Position numbers and translations under genes: made by a program
Part shown: in pieces, positions 52,307 to 60,728 of the stretch
Numbering within the stretch: the stretch's first letter is position 1
Layout: every line of letters begins with the position of its first letter
Assembly (NCBI GenBank): GCA_015233895.1
Contig: JADFXG010000004.1
Coordinates: 1-64,000, forward strand
DNA from: Nitrospirota bacterium
GTDB lineage: Bacteria > Nitrospirota > Thermodesulfovibrionia > Thermodesulfovibrionales > Magnetobacteriaceae
DNA length: 64,000 bases
Direction of reading: 5' to 3'
The notes under the pieces: model-generated
What the model saw: only the letters and a program-made list of their open reading frames with translations
Told to the model about the DNA's origin: nothing
The model's database searches: none

Positions 52307-52714
52307 GTGGCACGGCAACCTAAAACGCAAACGCAAGGAGAGGCTTTCAGGTATTTAGCCAATGCACGGGATATCTTAAAGCACTCAAAGATAGAAGATG
52401 ATATTTATCTGGATAAAAAACCGGTGCGAGAGGCTTTTGGAACGGCTTATTTAGCAGTATTGGAGGCTATTAATGAGGCGTTAATTGAAAAAGGGCTCAC
52501 TCAAAAAGAATTGCCAAAATCTGTGGACGGTTACAGGGCTGCCTTAAAGAAGTTTATATCCGTACATAACGGGAAACTTATCAGAGAGTTTGAGTTTCTA
52601 TATGAAACATTACATATCGGCGGTTATTACAGAGGCCTTATTTACGGAGTGGATTTAGTAAAGGATTCTTTTAAACATACTGAGAGCTTTATAAACAAAC
52701 TCGTTGTCCACTAA
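52307..52714 (+). CDS. DUF5618-family protein
   Basis: 135 aa, GTG start. GEAFRYLANARDILKHSKIED and REAFGTAYLAVLEAINEALIEKG, plus YKGLIY-like YRGLIYGVDLVKDSF, fit DUF5618, a helical family of unknown function common in anaerobes. HEPN-like helical packing is possible but not shown. It may belong to a toxin-antitoxin-like or defence-like pair, yet no clear partner is adjacent: the next gene is convergent. Confidence 0.65.
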   Translation: MARQPKTQTQGEAFRYLANARDILKHSKIEDDIYLDKKPVREAFGTAYLAVLEAINEALIEKGLTQKELPKSVDGYRAALKKFISVHNGKLIREFEFLYETLHIGGYYRGLIYGVDLVKDSFKHTESFINKLVVH

Positions 52715-52729
52715 AACCGAAGCAATATA

Positions 52730-53992
52730 TTAATTCTCTATTCCAAAGAAAAAGCCAAATGGCATCGCAATAGTTTGTTTGTCAATAGCGACAAGCTCTG
52801 TTCCAGGATATAACAAAACTGATATGACATGCCTTCCCTTAAGGTCTTTTGCACATTCCTTAAGGGCTGCCATGTCTGAGTTATCAAGCTTGTGGGACCA
52901 TTTTACCTCTATGGCAACAATCCTCTGTCCGTGTTCAATAAGAAAGTCAACCTCGCCGCCGGTATAGGTACGCCAGTAATAAAGCTGATACCGCATATCT
53001 CCAAAAGTTATAAGCTTTCTCAACTCAGAGGCCGCCCATGTCTCAACCAATGCTCCTACCCTGCCCTGACGCTCAAGTGTCTCCCAGTCCTCCACTGCAC
53101 AAAGATGACAGGCCATGCTGCTGTCGCTGAAATACATTTTTGGCATTTTTATAAGCCTTTTACCGATATTTACAAAATACGGCCGGATAAAATATATCTG
53201 GTAGGTGGTCTCAAGAAGGCCTAGATATCGTCTGAGTGTGCTTAACGATAATCCCATTTCCCTTGATATCTCAGAGAAATTGATAATTTGTCCTGTCCTA
53301 AATGAAAGGAGACTTAATAACCTGTTAAAGTCAGGCAGATGTTCGATGGCTGTTATATCCCTTATGTCTCGTTCAATATAGGTCTGTCTGTAAGAGTCAA
53401 ACCACCGCCTGCGGGCTCTGGTTGAGGCCATTTGTGAAGGGGTTGGATAACCGCCTGCAAGTATTAGCTGTTCAATGTCTTTCCTTCTGTCTGGGAATGT
53501 GTACTGTTTCCATTGTTTTAACAGCGTAACTGCATCCTCCGCTGCAAAAAGCTCTCCAACGATTGTTGGAGGTTTCTTATTCGTTATCTCCGACCACATG
53601 AAAGGATGAAGCTCATGGAGCGCCACCCTGCCGGCAAGCGTCTCTGATACCTTTGCAAGAGTCATCAGGTTAGCAGAACCGGTTAGAAGGTATTGTCCTG
53701 GCTTTTGGTTTTTGTCAACAACGCTCTTTATTGCACGCATGAGGTCAGGCGCCCTTTGTACCTCATCAATTATTGTTGGCACAGGTGTTGCGTTTATAAA
53801 TCCGTCAGGGTCATTAAGTGCAGCATCAAGGGTAACACGTGTATCAAGAGTAAGGTAGCGAGCATCCCAATCCTTGCCGGATAGTAACTGTGCAAGAGTG
53901 GATTTACCGACCTGTCTTGCCCCGGTAAGCAAAACGACAGGAAAATTCTGCAGTGAATCAATTATATCGGATGTTAGATGACGCTCTTTCAT
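52730..53992 (-). CDS. AAA-family ATPase with DUF4143 domain
   Basis: 420 aa. Walker A in LLTGARQVGKSTLAQ, Walker B in TIIDEVQRAPDLM and a sensor-1 region in LLTGSANLM. The C-terminal DUF4143 part has a PD-(D/E)XK-like motif (YYWRTYTGGEVDFLIEHGQRIVAIEVKWS) and helix-turn-helix-like helices before it. These widespread proteins have unclear function. A 29-bp perfect palindrome spans its promoter, so autoregulation is likely. Confidence 0.9.
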   Translation of the reverse strand: MKERHLTSDIIDSLQNFPVVLLTGARQVGKSTLAQLLSGKDWDARYLTLDTRVTLDAALNDPDGFINATPVPTIIDEVQRAPDLMRAIKSVVDKNQKPGQYLLTGSANLMTLAKVSETLAGRVALHELHPFMWSEITNKKPPTIVGELFAAEDAVTLLKQWKQYTFPDRRKDIEQLILAGGYPTPSQMASTRARRRWFDSYRQTYIERDIRDITAIEHLPDFNRLLSLLSFRTGQIINFSEISREMGLSLSTLRRYLGLLETTYQIYFIRPYFVNIGKRLIKMPKMYFSDSSMACHLCAVEDWETLERQGRVGALVETWAASELRKLITFGDMRYQLYYWRTYTGGEVDFLIEHGQRIVAIEVKWSHKLDNSDMAALKECAKDLKGRHVISVLLYPGTELVAIDKQTIAMPFGFFFGIEN

Positions 53993-53996
53993 GCTT

Positions 53997-54028
53997 ACAA
54001 TTTAACCATTAGATGGTTAAATTGTCAA
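53997..54028 (-). promoter_or_regulatory. promoter and 29-bp palindromic operator of the AAA-DUF4143 gene
   Basis: TTGACA (54028-54023), a 17-bp spacer and TTAAAT (54005-54000) on the minus strand, 7 nt before the ATG. A perfect palindrome ACAATTTAACCAT-3-ATGGTTAAATTGT (53997-54025) covers both boxes, an excellent repressor site. Confidence 0.8.
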
Positions 54029-54107
54029 GATGGAAAAATAACCGCGACTCATACCACAGGAGCCTCTGCAATGTGCCGTTCTATATCTGGTTTTGGACAA
54101 AATATGA

Positions 54108-54113
54108 TACAAT
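54108..54113 (+). promoter_or_regulatory. extended -10 box abutting macA
   Basis: TGA plus TACAAT, ending 6 nt before the GTG at 54120; no ribosome site. Confidence 0.4.
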
Positions 54114-54119
54114 AATACC

Positions 54120-55295
54120 GTGAAAAAACTTATTATTGCCTCCGTAGCTTTGGCATTGCTGACTGTTGTACTTTATTTTTTCTTTATTGCTAAAAAAAAC
54201 GATAAGCCAAATTACCGCACCGAAAAGATTGAAATGGGCGAAATAGTGTCAGCAATTACGGCAACCGGCGTGGTTAATCCCGTGACCACAATTTCAGTAG
54301 GCACGCAGGTTTCAGGCACCATCAAAGAGATATTAGTTGATTATAACTCTCTTGTTAAGAAAGGACAGTTGATTGCACGTATTGATCCAGACACATTTCA
54401 GGCTCAGGTTAACCAGGCTCAGGCTAATTTAAAGCTTGCTCATGCGAATCTCAAAAAGTCAAAAGCCTCGTTAAACGATGCCCAAAAAGGTATGAAACGA
54501 AACAAAGAGCTTTTTGACAAAAAATTTATATCTCAAAGCGATATGGACACATCTGAGACAAATTATCTGACGGCCTCTGCCACTGTTGACGCCTCAGTTG
54601 CACAGGTAGAGCAGGCTCAGGCAGCCCTTGTACAGTCGGAAAGCAACCTAAAGTACACATACATTTACTCTCCGGTTGACGGTATTGTGATCTCAAAGTC
54701 AGTGGATGTAGGACAAACTGTAGCCGCAAGTTTTCAAACCCCTACCCTTTTTAGCATAGCCGGAGATTTAACTAAAATGCAGATTGATACAAATGTAGTT
54801 GAAGCCGACATTGGCAAAGCGGCTAAGGGCCAGCCGGTAGAATTTACCGTGGATGCCTACCCGGAAATTACCTTTAAGGGCGTTGTAACACAGGTTAGAA
54901 ATGCTGCTGTTACGGTCTCTAATGTTGTTACTTACGACGTTGTGGTAAAGGTGGATAATTCGGAGCTTAAGCTAAAGCCCGGAATGACTGCAAACGCCAC
55001 AATCATAGTCAGTAAAAAGTCTGACATACTGAAAGTTCCAAACAGTGCTCTCAGATTTCAGCCCTTATTGCTGTCCAAAAAAACTGACTCCAAAGGCGCC
55101 TCCGTTTGGATTTTAAAGGGAGAAACACCGCAACGTATAGCTGTTACAAAGGGAGAGAGCGATGGTAATTTCACAGAAGTAATCTCCTCTCAGATTACCC
55201 CCGGGATGCCGGTAATTGTTGAATCTAAAACCTCTTCAAACACTTTAAAACCACCAGCGGGCAGACCGCAACCCCACGGAGCCAAACTCTTTTAA
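54120..55295 (+). CDS. macA: MacA-like periplasmic adaptor subunit
   Basis: 391 aa. N-terminal membrane anchor (about residues 5-23), then a lipoyl/barrel-sandwich (TGVVNPVTTISVGTQVSGTI), a long helical hairpin (about 95-185, with QVNQAQANLKLAHAN), a second lipoyl half (YIYSPVDGIVISKSVDVGQ) and a beta-barrel. It bridges the inner-membrane MacB to an outer-membrane channel encoded elsewhere. First gene of the three-gene export operon; 3 bp before the ATPase gene. Substrate unknown. Confidence 0.9.
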   Translation: MKKLIIASVALALLTVVLYFFFIAKKNDKPNYRTEKIEMGEIVSAITATGVVNPVTTISVGTQVSGTIKEILVDYNSLVKKGQLIARIDPDTFQAQVNQAQANLKLAHANLKKSKASLNDAQKGMKRNKELFDKKFISQSDMDTSETNYLTASATVDASVAQVEQAQAALVQSESNLKYTYIYSPVDGIVISKSVDVGQTVAASFQTPTLFSIAGDLTKMQIDTNVVEADIGKAAKGQPVEFTVDAYPEITFKGVVTQVRNAAVTVSNVVTYDVVVKVDNSELKLKPGMTANATIIVSKKSDILKVPNSALRFQPLLLSKKTDSKGASVWILKGETPQRIAVTKGESDGNFTEVISSQITPGMPVIVESKTSSNTLKPPAGRPQPHGAKLF

Positions 55296-55298
55296 CTC

Positions 55299-55979
55299 AT
55301 GATTGAAACCACAGATATTACAAAGGTTTACAGGATGGGGGATGTTGACGTTGCTGCTTTAAGCGGGATCTCGTTAACTATTAAAAGCGGGGAGTTTACA
55401 TTCCTTATGGGACCCTCCGGTTCAGGTAAAACCACGGCCATGAATCTCCTTGGCTGTCTTGATAAACCCACCTCCGGCAAGTATTTTCTGGACGGAGTGG
55501 ATGTTGGCACTCTCAACAGGGACAGACTTTCAAAGTTAAGAAATGAAAAAATAGGTTTTGTGTTTCAGGGGTTTAACTTATTGCCGCGCACCACAGCTGT
55601 TGAAAACGTTGAGCTACCCCTTCTTTACATGGGAATACATCAAAAGGAAAGACGGAACAGGGCAATGGCTGCCCTTGAACGCGTAGGGCTAAGTGACAGA
55701 GCGCACCATCAGCCAAATCAACTCTCCGGAGGACAACAACAGCGGGTAGCCATAGCAAGAGCACTGGTTAACAACGCCCGTCTAATCCTTGCCGATGAGC
55801 CAACCGGAAATCTTGACACTAAGACCAGCGCCGAGGTTCTGAAACTATTTACGTCACTCAATGAGGACTCAGGAATTACAATTGTCGTAGTCACACATGA
55901 GCCGGATATTGCCGCCTACGGGAAACGCATTATAAGATTTCTTGACGGCAGGATTTTAAGTGATGAGAGTAAAAACTAA
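55299..55979 (+). CDS. MacB-type ABC ATPase
   Basis: 226 aa, a complete LolD/MacB-class nucleotide-binding domain: Walker A GPSGSGKTT, Q-loop FVFQGFNLLPRTT, signature LSGGQQQRVAIARAL, Walker B LILADEPTGNLD and a switch His in VVTHEPDIA. The MacB of E. coli is a fused ATPase-permease; here the two parts are separate genes, as in many phyla. Powers export with the next gene. Confidence 0.93.
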   Translation: MIETTDITKVYRMGDVDVAALSGISLTIKSGEFTFLMGPSGSGKTTAMNLLGCLDKPTSGKYFLDGVDVGTLNRDRLSKLRNEKIGFVFQGFNLLPRTTAVENVELPLLYMGIHQKERRNRAMAALERVGLSDRAHHQPNQLSGGQQQRVAIARALVNNARLILADEPTGNLDTKTSAEVLKLFTSLNEDSGITIVVVTHEPDIAAYGKRIIRFLDGRILSDESKN

Positions 55980-55985
55980 GACATA

Positions 55986-57215
55986 ATGATGAATTTATCT
56001 TCTACACTCACAACAGCACTGCGAGCGCTCAGAGTCAACAAAATGCGCTCTGTACTAACCATGCTTGGAATAGTAATCGGTGTGTGCGCAGTAATTGTTA
56101 TGATAGCCGTAGGAACTGGCGCACGTATGCAGCTTGAGGAACAGAATCGCGCCATGGGGAGCAATCAACTATTGGTGCTGCCCGGCTCAAGCACATCTGG
56201 TGGTGTAAGAATGGGCGGCTCCTCCATGAACACCCTGACACTTAGCGATGCTGAGGCGATAAGAAAGGAATGCTCTGCAGTTGAACTTGTAGCGCCTGTG
56301 TATGGCGGCGTGGCTCAAGCCGTGTTTAATAACTACAACTGGGCAACTTCTATAACAGGCACAACGCCGGACATGTTTGAAATCAGAGAGTGGAACCTTT
56401 CCTCAGGAAAATATTTTACAGCACAGGATGTAAACGCTGCATCAAAAGTATGTATTGTGGGGCAGACTGTGGTAGAAAACCTCTTTGGCGGCTCAGACCC
56501 TGCTGGTCAGGCCATAAGAATAAAGAACCTTCCATTTAAAGTAACAGGGGTACTTAGCAGGAAAGGACCGTCTCCTATGGGTCAGGACCAGGACGACACA
56601 ATATTTGTACCCATCACAACTGCTCAGAAAAAACTCTTTGGTACTCAACTGCCAGGGCTTGTTAAGGTGATTATCGTTAAAGCCAGAAGTCTTGAGGAAA
56701 TGCAAACTGCCGAGGCACAAATCAGAGACCTTCTTAGACAAAGGCACCATTTAAGAGGGACTCAGGAGGACGATTTCTCGGTAAGAAATATCACTCAGAT
56801 AATGCAGGCTGCCGAGGAATCCTCTAAGATGATGTCCGTCTTGCTTGGCTCTATAGCCTCAGTGTCCTTGATGGTTGGAGGCATTGGAATTATGAATATA
56901 ATGCTTGTGTCAGTTACCGAACGAACCCGTGAAATTGGAATACGAATGGCCGTGGGGGCACAGGTGTGGGATATCCGGCTCCAGTTTATCACAGAGGCCA
57001 TTGTGCTTTCGTTAGCTGGGGGAATTACCGGAATTGCCGCAGGAATTGCCGGAGCTCACATTCTTTCTGGTTTTGCAGGCTGGAAAACTATTATAACTCT
57101 GTACTCGCTGGCAATATCTCTGGGATTTTCCGGCCTTATCGGCGTGTTTTTCGGTTTCTATCCGGCATACAGAGCATCTGAGCTAAACCCCATAGATGCT
57201 TTAAGGTATGAGTGA
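55986..57215 (+). CDS. MacB-type ABC permease
   Basis: 409 aa. One membrane segment (about residues 18-40), a large periplasmic MacB_PCD domain (about 45-260), then three membrane segments from about residue 280 (SIASVSLMVGGIGIMNIMLV, ERTREIGIRMAVGA). It forms the mechanotransmission pump with the ATPase and MacA, exporting peptides, lipids or antibiotics. Element copy B inserted 9 bp after its stop codon. Confidence 0.92.
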   Translation: MMNLSSTLTTALRALRVNKMRSVLTMLGIVIGVCAVIVMIAVGTGARMQLEEQNRAMGSNQLLVLPGSSTSGGVRMGGSSMNTLTLSDAEAIRKECSAVELVAPVYGGVAQAVFNNYNWATSITGTTPDMFEIREWNLSSGKYFTAQDVNAASKVCIVGQTVVENLFGGSDPAGQAIRIKNLPFKVTGVLSRKGPSPMGQDQDDTIFVPITTAQKKLFGTQLPGLVKVIIVKARSLEEMQTAEAQIRDLLRQRHHLRGTQEDDFSVRNITQIMQAAEESSKMMSVLLGSIASVSLMVGGIGIMNIMLVSVTERTREIGIRMAVGAQVWDIRLQFITEAIVLSLAGGITGIAAGIAGAHILSGFAGWKTIITLYSLAISLGFSGLIGVFFGFYPAYRASELNPIDALRYE

Positions 57216-57223
57216 TACCAAGC

Positions 57224-57479
57224 TGAGACCGTTGCAAAAATATTATAACACCAAAGTTGAGTTCAAAAATATAACAAAATGTTATAGAAAAAGGATGAGA
57301 TTGCCACACCCCCTGCGGGGGTTCGCAATGACGGCGTGGGCTGTGCGTGGGCGTACCTATCCGTCATTACGAGGAGCGATAGCGACGTGGTAATCTCATC
57401 ATTATTATATTTTAGGCTGCTACTCGGTATTAATTGGGAAATACTTTTCCCACATTTTGGGAATTTTGCAACGGTCTCA
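57224..57479. mobile_element. MITE-like element, copy B (256 bp)
   Basis: Inverted relative to copy A and nearly identical to it. Ends TGAGACCGTTGCAAAA in inverted orientation. Target duplication AGC at 57221-57223 and 57480-57482. Its inner part is a large palindrome that may act as a transcript end for the convergent macB and nucleotidase genes. Confidence 0.88.
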
Positions 57480-57495
57480 AGCTGTATTCTATCGC

Positions 57496-59280
57496 CTAAC
57501 GTACGTTAGCTTTAACATGGTTACTTATTTCTTTTAGTGACTTTGCATACTCAATAAAAGTTTCGCTGTCAGTAAACCCCGTGTCGGTGCTGTAGGAGGA
57601 GACATTTAGCAGGCTAACCATTTTACCGTCACGTTTAACCTTAAAGTTATCACCGCCTGTAGCAAGATAGTTGCTGGTTACTATGCGGTATGTTTTGTCC
57701 ATTTCCATGACCTGCTTTTTAGAGCCATTTGACGGCAGAATTTCAATATCGGATATTCGCTGTCCCTCCGGTTTTTGTTCATTGATGTTAAAAGTAACAC
57801 CTGAAACATACATAAAGGGCTGTGCCCTCGACTTATCAACGTTAAAGCTTGTCATAGACTCAAGAGCATCTTTTAAATCTCTCCCCAAAACGTTCATTAC
57901 GTATAAGGTGTTATTAAAGGGCATGACAGTATAAACATCCCCGATTGTGATATTGCCTTTTATAAAACCAGCGCGCACGCCACCAGCGTTAACAATTGAA
58001 AGCTGTGTGTTCAGATTTTTAGTTGTGTACAAAAAACTATCAGCTATAATGACTCCAGGCCCCTTGTTGCGTCCCCGCGGCATATTTTCTAAAGCAACAG
58101 CTACAACTTCTTCGCTAAGTGACTCAAGCGGTTTTTTGTATGTATCAAGCAGCTTCTTTGCCGATTCATCCTCAGGAAACTCTGAAAACTTTGTCACTCT
58201 TAATTTATTATTAATCTCAGCCTTAAACTTATCAAAAGATTCCATATATGGTTTTTCATCATTAGCCGGACTTAGAAGCATCACAGGCTCTGGTTCGTAG
58301 CCAATGACCTCTCCGGTATTATTAAAAAACACCTTTATAAACCCAAGCTCCTTTGCATACTCCCAACTCTGAAGTACAAGCACCAGATTACCATCTTTGC
58401 CTCTGACCTCCTTAGGATAGCGATCATGCGGCCAAAAACCATAGCTCATAAGGTCATCATCGCCTAAGAGCGTGTGCGAGTGGCCACCAATTATCAGATC
58501 AACTCCGGAGATTTTTTTGGCAAGCTCTAAGTCCACATCATAACCCACGTGTGTAAGCAAAATTATTATATTTATCCCCTGAGCTTTTAACTCGGTAACG
58601 TAATGCTCAGCCACTTTGAATGGGTCACTGAAAGTAATCTTACCACCCGGGCTTGAAATGCGGGGTGTTTCCTGAGTAGTTAATCCAATTACTCCAACTT
58701 TACGTCCGCCAATTTCAAATATTTTGTATGGCTCAATAAGGCCTGCTAACGCATCTTCGCTGCCTGTATCCGTATTGGCTGACAGTACAGAAATGGAGGA
58801 ACTGCCATCAGATTTTAATGATCTCAGAAAATCCGCTAGCACAGGCGGGCCTCTGTCAAACTCATGATTTCCCAGTGTGACAGCGTTTAGTCCCATTAAG
58901 TGAAAAAAGGCGCTGTCGGCAGCCCCCAGATATTTAGTAAAGTACAGGGTGCCGGTAAAGACGTCCCCAGCATGTAAAAAAAGAAAATTAGCATGTTTTT
59001 TTCTTAAATCCCCTATAGCGCTGGCAAGGCGGGTAAAACCGCCAAGAGCAGCCACAAGCTCTGACCTGTTATATTTAATCGTCACCTTTGTCTGTTCAAG
59101 GTGAGCATGGGTGTCGTTTATGTGGGCAATGGAAATACTGTAGGCCTCTATCGGAGAGACAACCGGTACTGCGCTTTGCTTTGTAACAGTGGCGCATGAC
59201 AGGGTTATAATTAAAACGGAGAGTGATAGAGCCAAAAAACGTTTAACCGGAGATTTTTTCAAACCGGTTAAAAACTTCAT
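57496..59280 (-). CDS. 5'-nucleotidase/metallophosphatase, exported
   Basis: 594 aa. Signal with lipobox-like LSVLIITLSC near residue 20-29, so probably a lipoprotein. Metallophosphatase motifs: HINDTHAHLE, LFLHAGDVFTG, VTLGNHEFDRG, LTHVGYDVD and IGGHSHTLLGDD. The C-terminal nucleotide-binding domain has IVNAGGVRAGFIKGNITIGDVYTVMPFNN. It removes phosphate from nucleotides or UDP-sugars in the periplasm. Its ATG overlaps the nuoN stop (ATGA), so it is translated from the complex I operon. Confidence 0.9.
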   Translation of the reverse strand: MKFLTGLKKSPVKRFLALSLSVLIITLSCATVTKQSAVPVVSPIEAYSISIAHINDTHAHLEQTKVTIKYNRSELVAALGGFTRLASAIGDLRKKHANFLFLHAGDVFTGTLYFTKYLGAADSAFFHLMGLNAVTLGNHEFDRGPPVLADFLRSLKSDGSSSISVLSANTDTGSEDALAGLIEPYKIFEIGGRKVGVIGLTTQETPRISSPGGKITFSDPFKVAEHYVTELKAQGINIIILLTHVGYDVDLELAKKISGVDLIIGGHSHTLLGDDDLMSYGFWPHDRYPKEVRGKDGNLVLVLQSWEYAKELGFIKVFFNNTGEVIGYEPEPVMLLSPANDEKPYMESFDKFKAEINNKLRVTKFSEFPEDESAKKLLDTYKKPLESLSEEVVAVALENMPRGRNKGPGVIIADSFLYTTKNLNTQLSIVNAGGVRAGFIKGNITIGDVYTVMPFNNTLYVMNVLGRDLKDALESMTSFNVDKSRAQPFMYVSGVTFNINEQKPEGQRISDIEILPSNGSKKQVMEMDKTYRIVTSNYLATGGDNFKVKRDGKMVSLLNVSSYSTDTGFTDSETFIEYAKSLKEISNHVKANVR

Positions 59281-60704
59281 TGTAAAATCAGTGATGCTTT
59301 AGCAAATTCAATGAATTTGCCGGGGAAAACTCCTATTACAATAACCATGACAACTGAAATAGCAAGCGCCACTTTCAGATACAGAGAATCAGAAACCGGA
59401 GTTTCAACCTCAGGGTCTTTCATGTACATATACATAACAACCCGCAGATAGAAAAACGCTGAGATTACACTTATTAACACACCGGCTACCGCAAGCGTTA
59501 ACTGACCGCTATGAATTAGTGCGGTAAAGATATAGAATTTTCCAATAAATCCTGCAGTTGGGGGAATGCCAGTAAGTGAAAACATAAATATCATCATAAG
59601 AAATGCTGCCAATGGATGAGTTTTAGCAAGTCCCAGATAATCCTTTAACTCATCGCCTGCAAAGTCTTCTGTTCTTAACATGATAACAACGGCAAATGCC
59701 CCCACGTTCATAAACATATAAATGAGCATGTAGTTCATGGCAGCAGTGAGGCCGTCTCCATCAGCGCTCAGTATGCCCAACAGTGCGTACCCGGCATGGG
59801 CAATTGAGGAGTAAGCCAGCATTCGCTTAATGTTGGTTTGTGATATTGCCAGGACATTGCCTGTAATCATGGTGGCAACAGAAATCGGAATCAGAAGCTT
59901 TACCCATTCAACATGCAGACCGAATATGGCTACGAAAAATATCTTGCCGATAATTGCAAAGCCAGCCGCCTTTGGCCCAACCGACATAAAAGCGGTGACA
60001 CTCGTTGGCGCCCCCTCATACACATCAGGGCTCCACATGTGAAACGGAACTGCCGCTATCTTAAATCCAACTGCAGTAACAAACAGTGCCACAGAAAACA
60101 AAAGAAGCGGTTTCAGAGCTGCATCAGCTCCCATTACAGCCACTGCGTTTGCGATCTTATTAAAATCCGTACTGCCTGTTGAGCCATAGAGGAGTGAAAT
60201 TGCATAGAGCAGAATTGCAGTGGAAAATGCTCCCAGTAAGAAATACTTTATCGCAGACTCTGTGGACTTTATGTTGTTTCTTAAAAATCCGCATAAGACA
60301 TATATACTTAGTGACATAAGCTCAAGCCCCAGATACAACACTATCAGGTTTCCGGCTGAGGCCATAGTCATCATCCCAACTGTGGCAAACACAAGCAGTG
60401 CATAGTACTCGCCATGGAGAGCTCTCTCAGTTTCAAGATACTTGACAGAAATCAAAGTCGAAAGAAGCAGATTAATTATAAAGACGGTTTTAAAAAAATT
60501 ACTATAATGATCCGCTATAAACATGCCATCGAATAAAACCCCATGCGAGCCCTTAATAAAGTAGAAAGCTAAAATCGCACCAATTAGCGTTACAATCGCA
60601 AGCATCTCCTTCTTTTTGCTGATAACATCCAGCATAATCAGTATAAGACCAAGCGCTATTAAAATGAGCTCCGGAGCCATAGGCCGTAAATTAGCTAATG
60701 TCAT
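59277..60704 (-). CDS. nuoN: NADH-quinone oxidoreductase subunit N
   Basis: 475 aa, 14 membrane segments, antiporter-like proton channel of complex I. Family pattern LYLGLELMSLSIYVLCGF, IKYFLLGAFSTAILLYAISLLYG and KIAAVPFHMWSPDVYEGAP with conserved Lys and Glu residues. Follows nuoM by 24 bp with a strong ribosome site. Confidence 0.95.
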   Translation of the reverse strand: MTLANLRPMAPELILIALGLILIMLDVISKKKEMLAIVTLIGAILAFYFIKGSHGVLFDGMFIADHYSNFFKTVFIINLLLSTLISVKYLETERALHGEYYALLVFATVGMMTMASAGNLIVLYLGLELMSLSIYVLCGFLRNNIKSTESAIKYFLLGAFSTAILLYAISLLYGSTGSTDFNKIANAVAVMGADAALKPLLLFSVALFVTAVGFKIAAVPFHMWSPDVYEGAPTSVTAFMSVGPKAAGFAIIGKIFFVAIFGLHVEWVKLLIPISVATMITGNVLAISQTNIKRMLAYSSIAHAGYALLGILSADGDGLTAAMNYMLIYMFMNVGAFAVVIMLRTEDFAGDELKDYLGLAKTHPLAAFLMMIFMFSLTGIPPTAGFIGKFYIFTALIHSGQLTLAVAGVLISVISAFFYLRVVMYMYMKDPEVETPVSDSLYLKVALAISVVMVIVIGVFPGKFIEFAKASLILQ

Positions 60705-60728
60705 CTTATCTCCACCCTCCCCTGCCCA

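Noticed and set aside
52307-53992. DUF5618 gene and AAA-DUF4143 gene as one defence pair
   Set aside because: They are convergent, not co-transcribed, and each has its own promoter; no evidence that they work together.
57208-57393. 61-residue frame after macB
   Set aside because: Formed by reading into element copy B; shares its sequence with the copy A frame and has no gene-like features.
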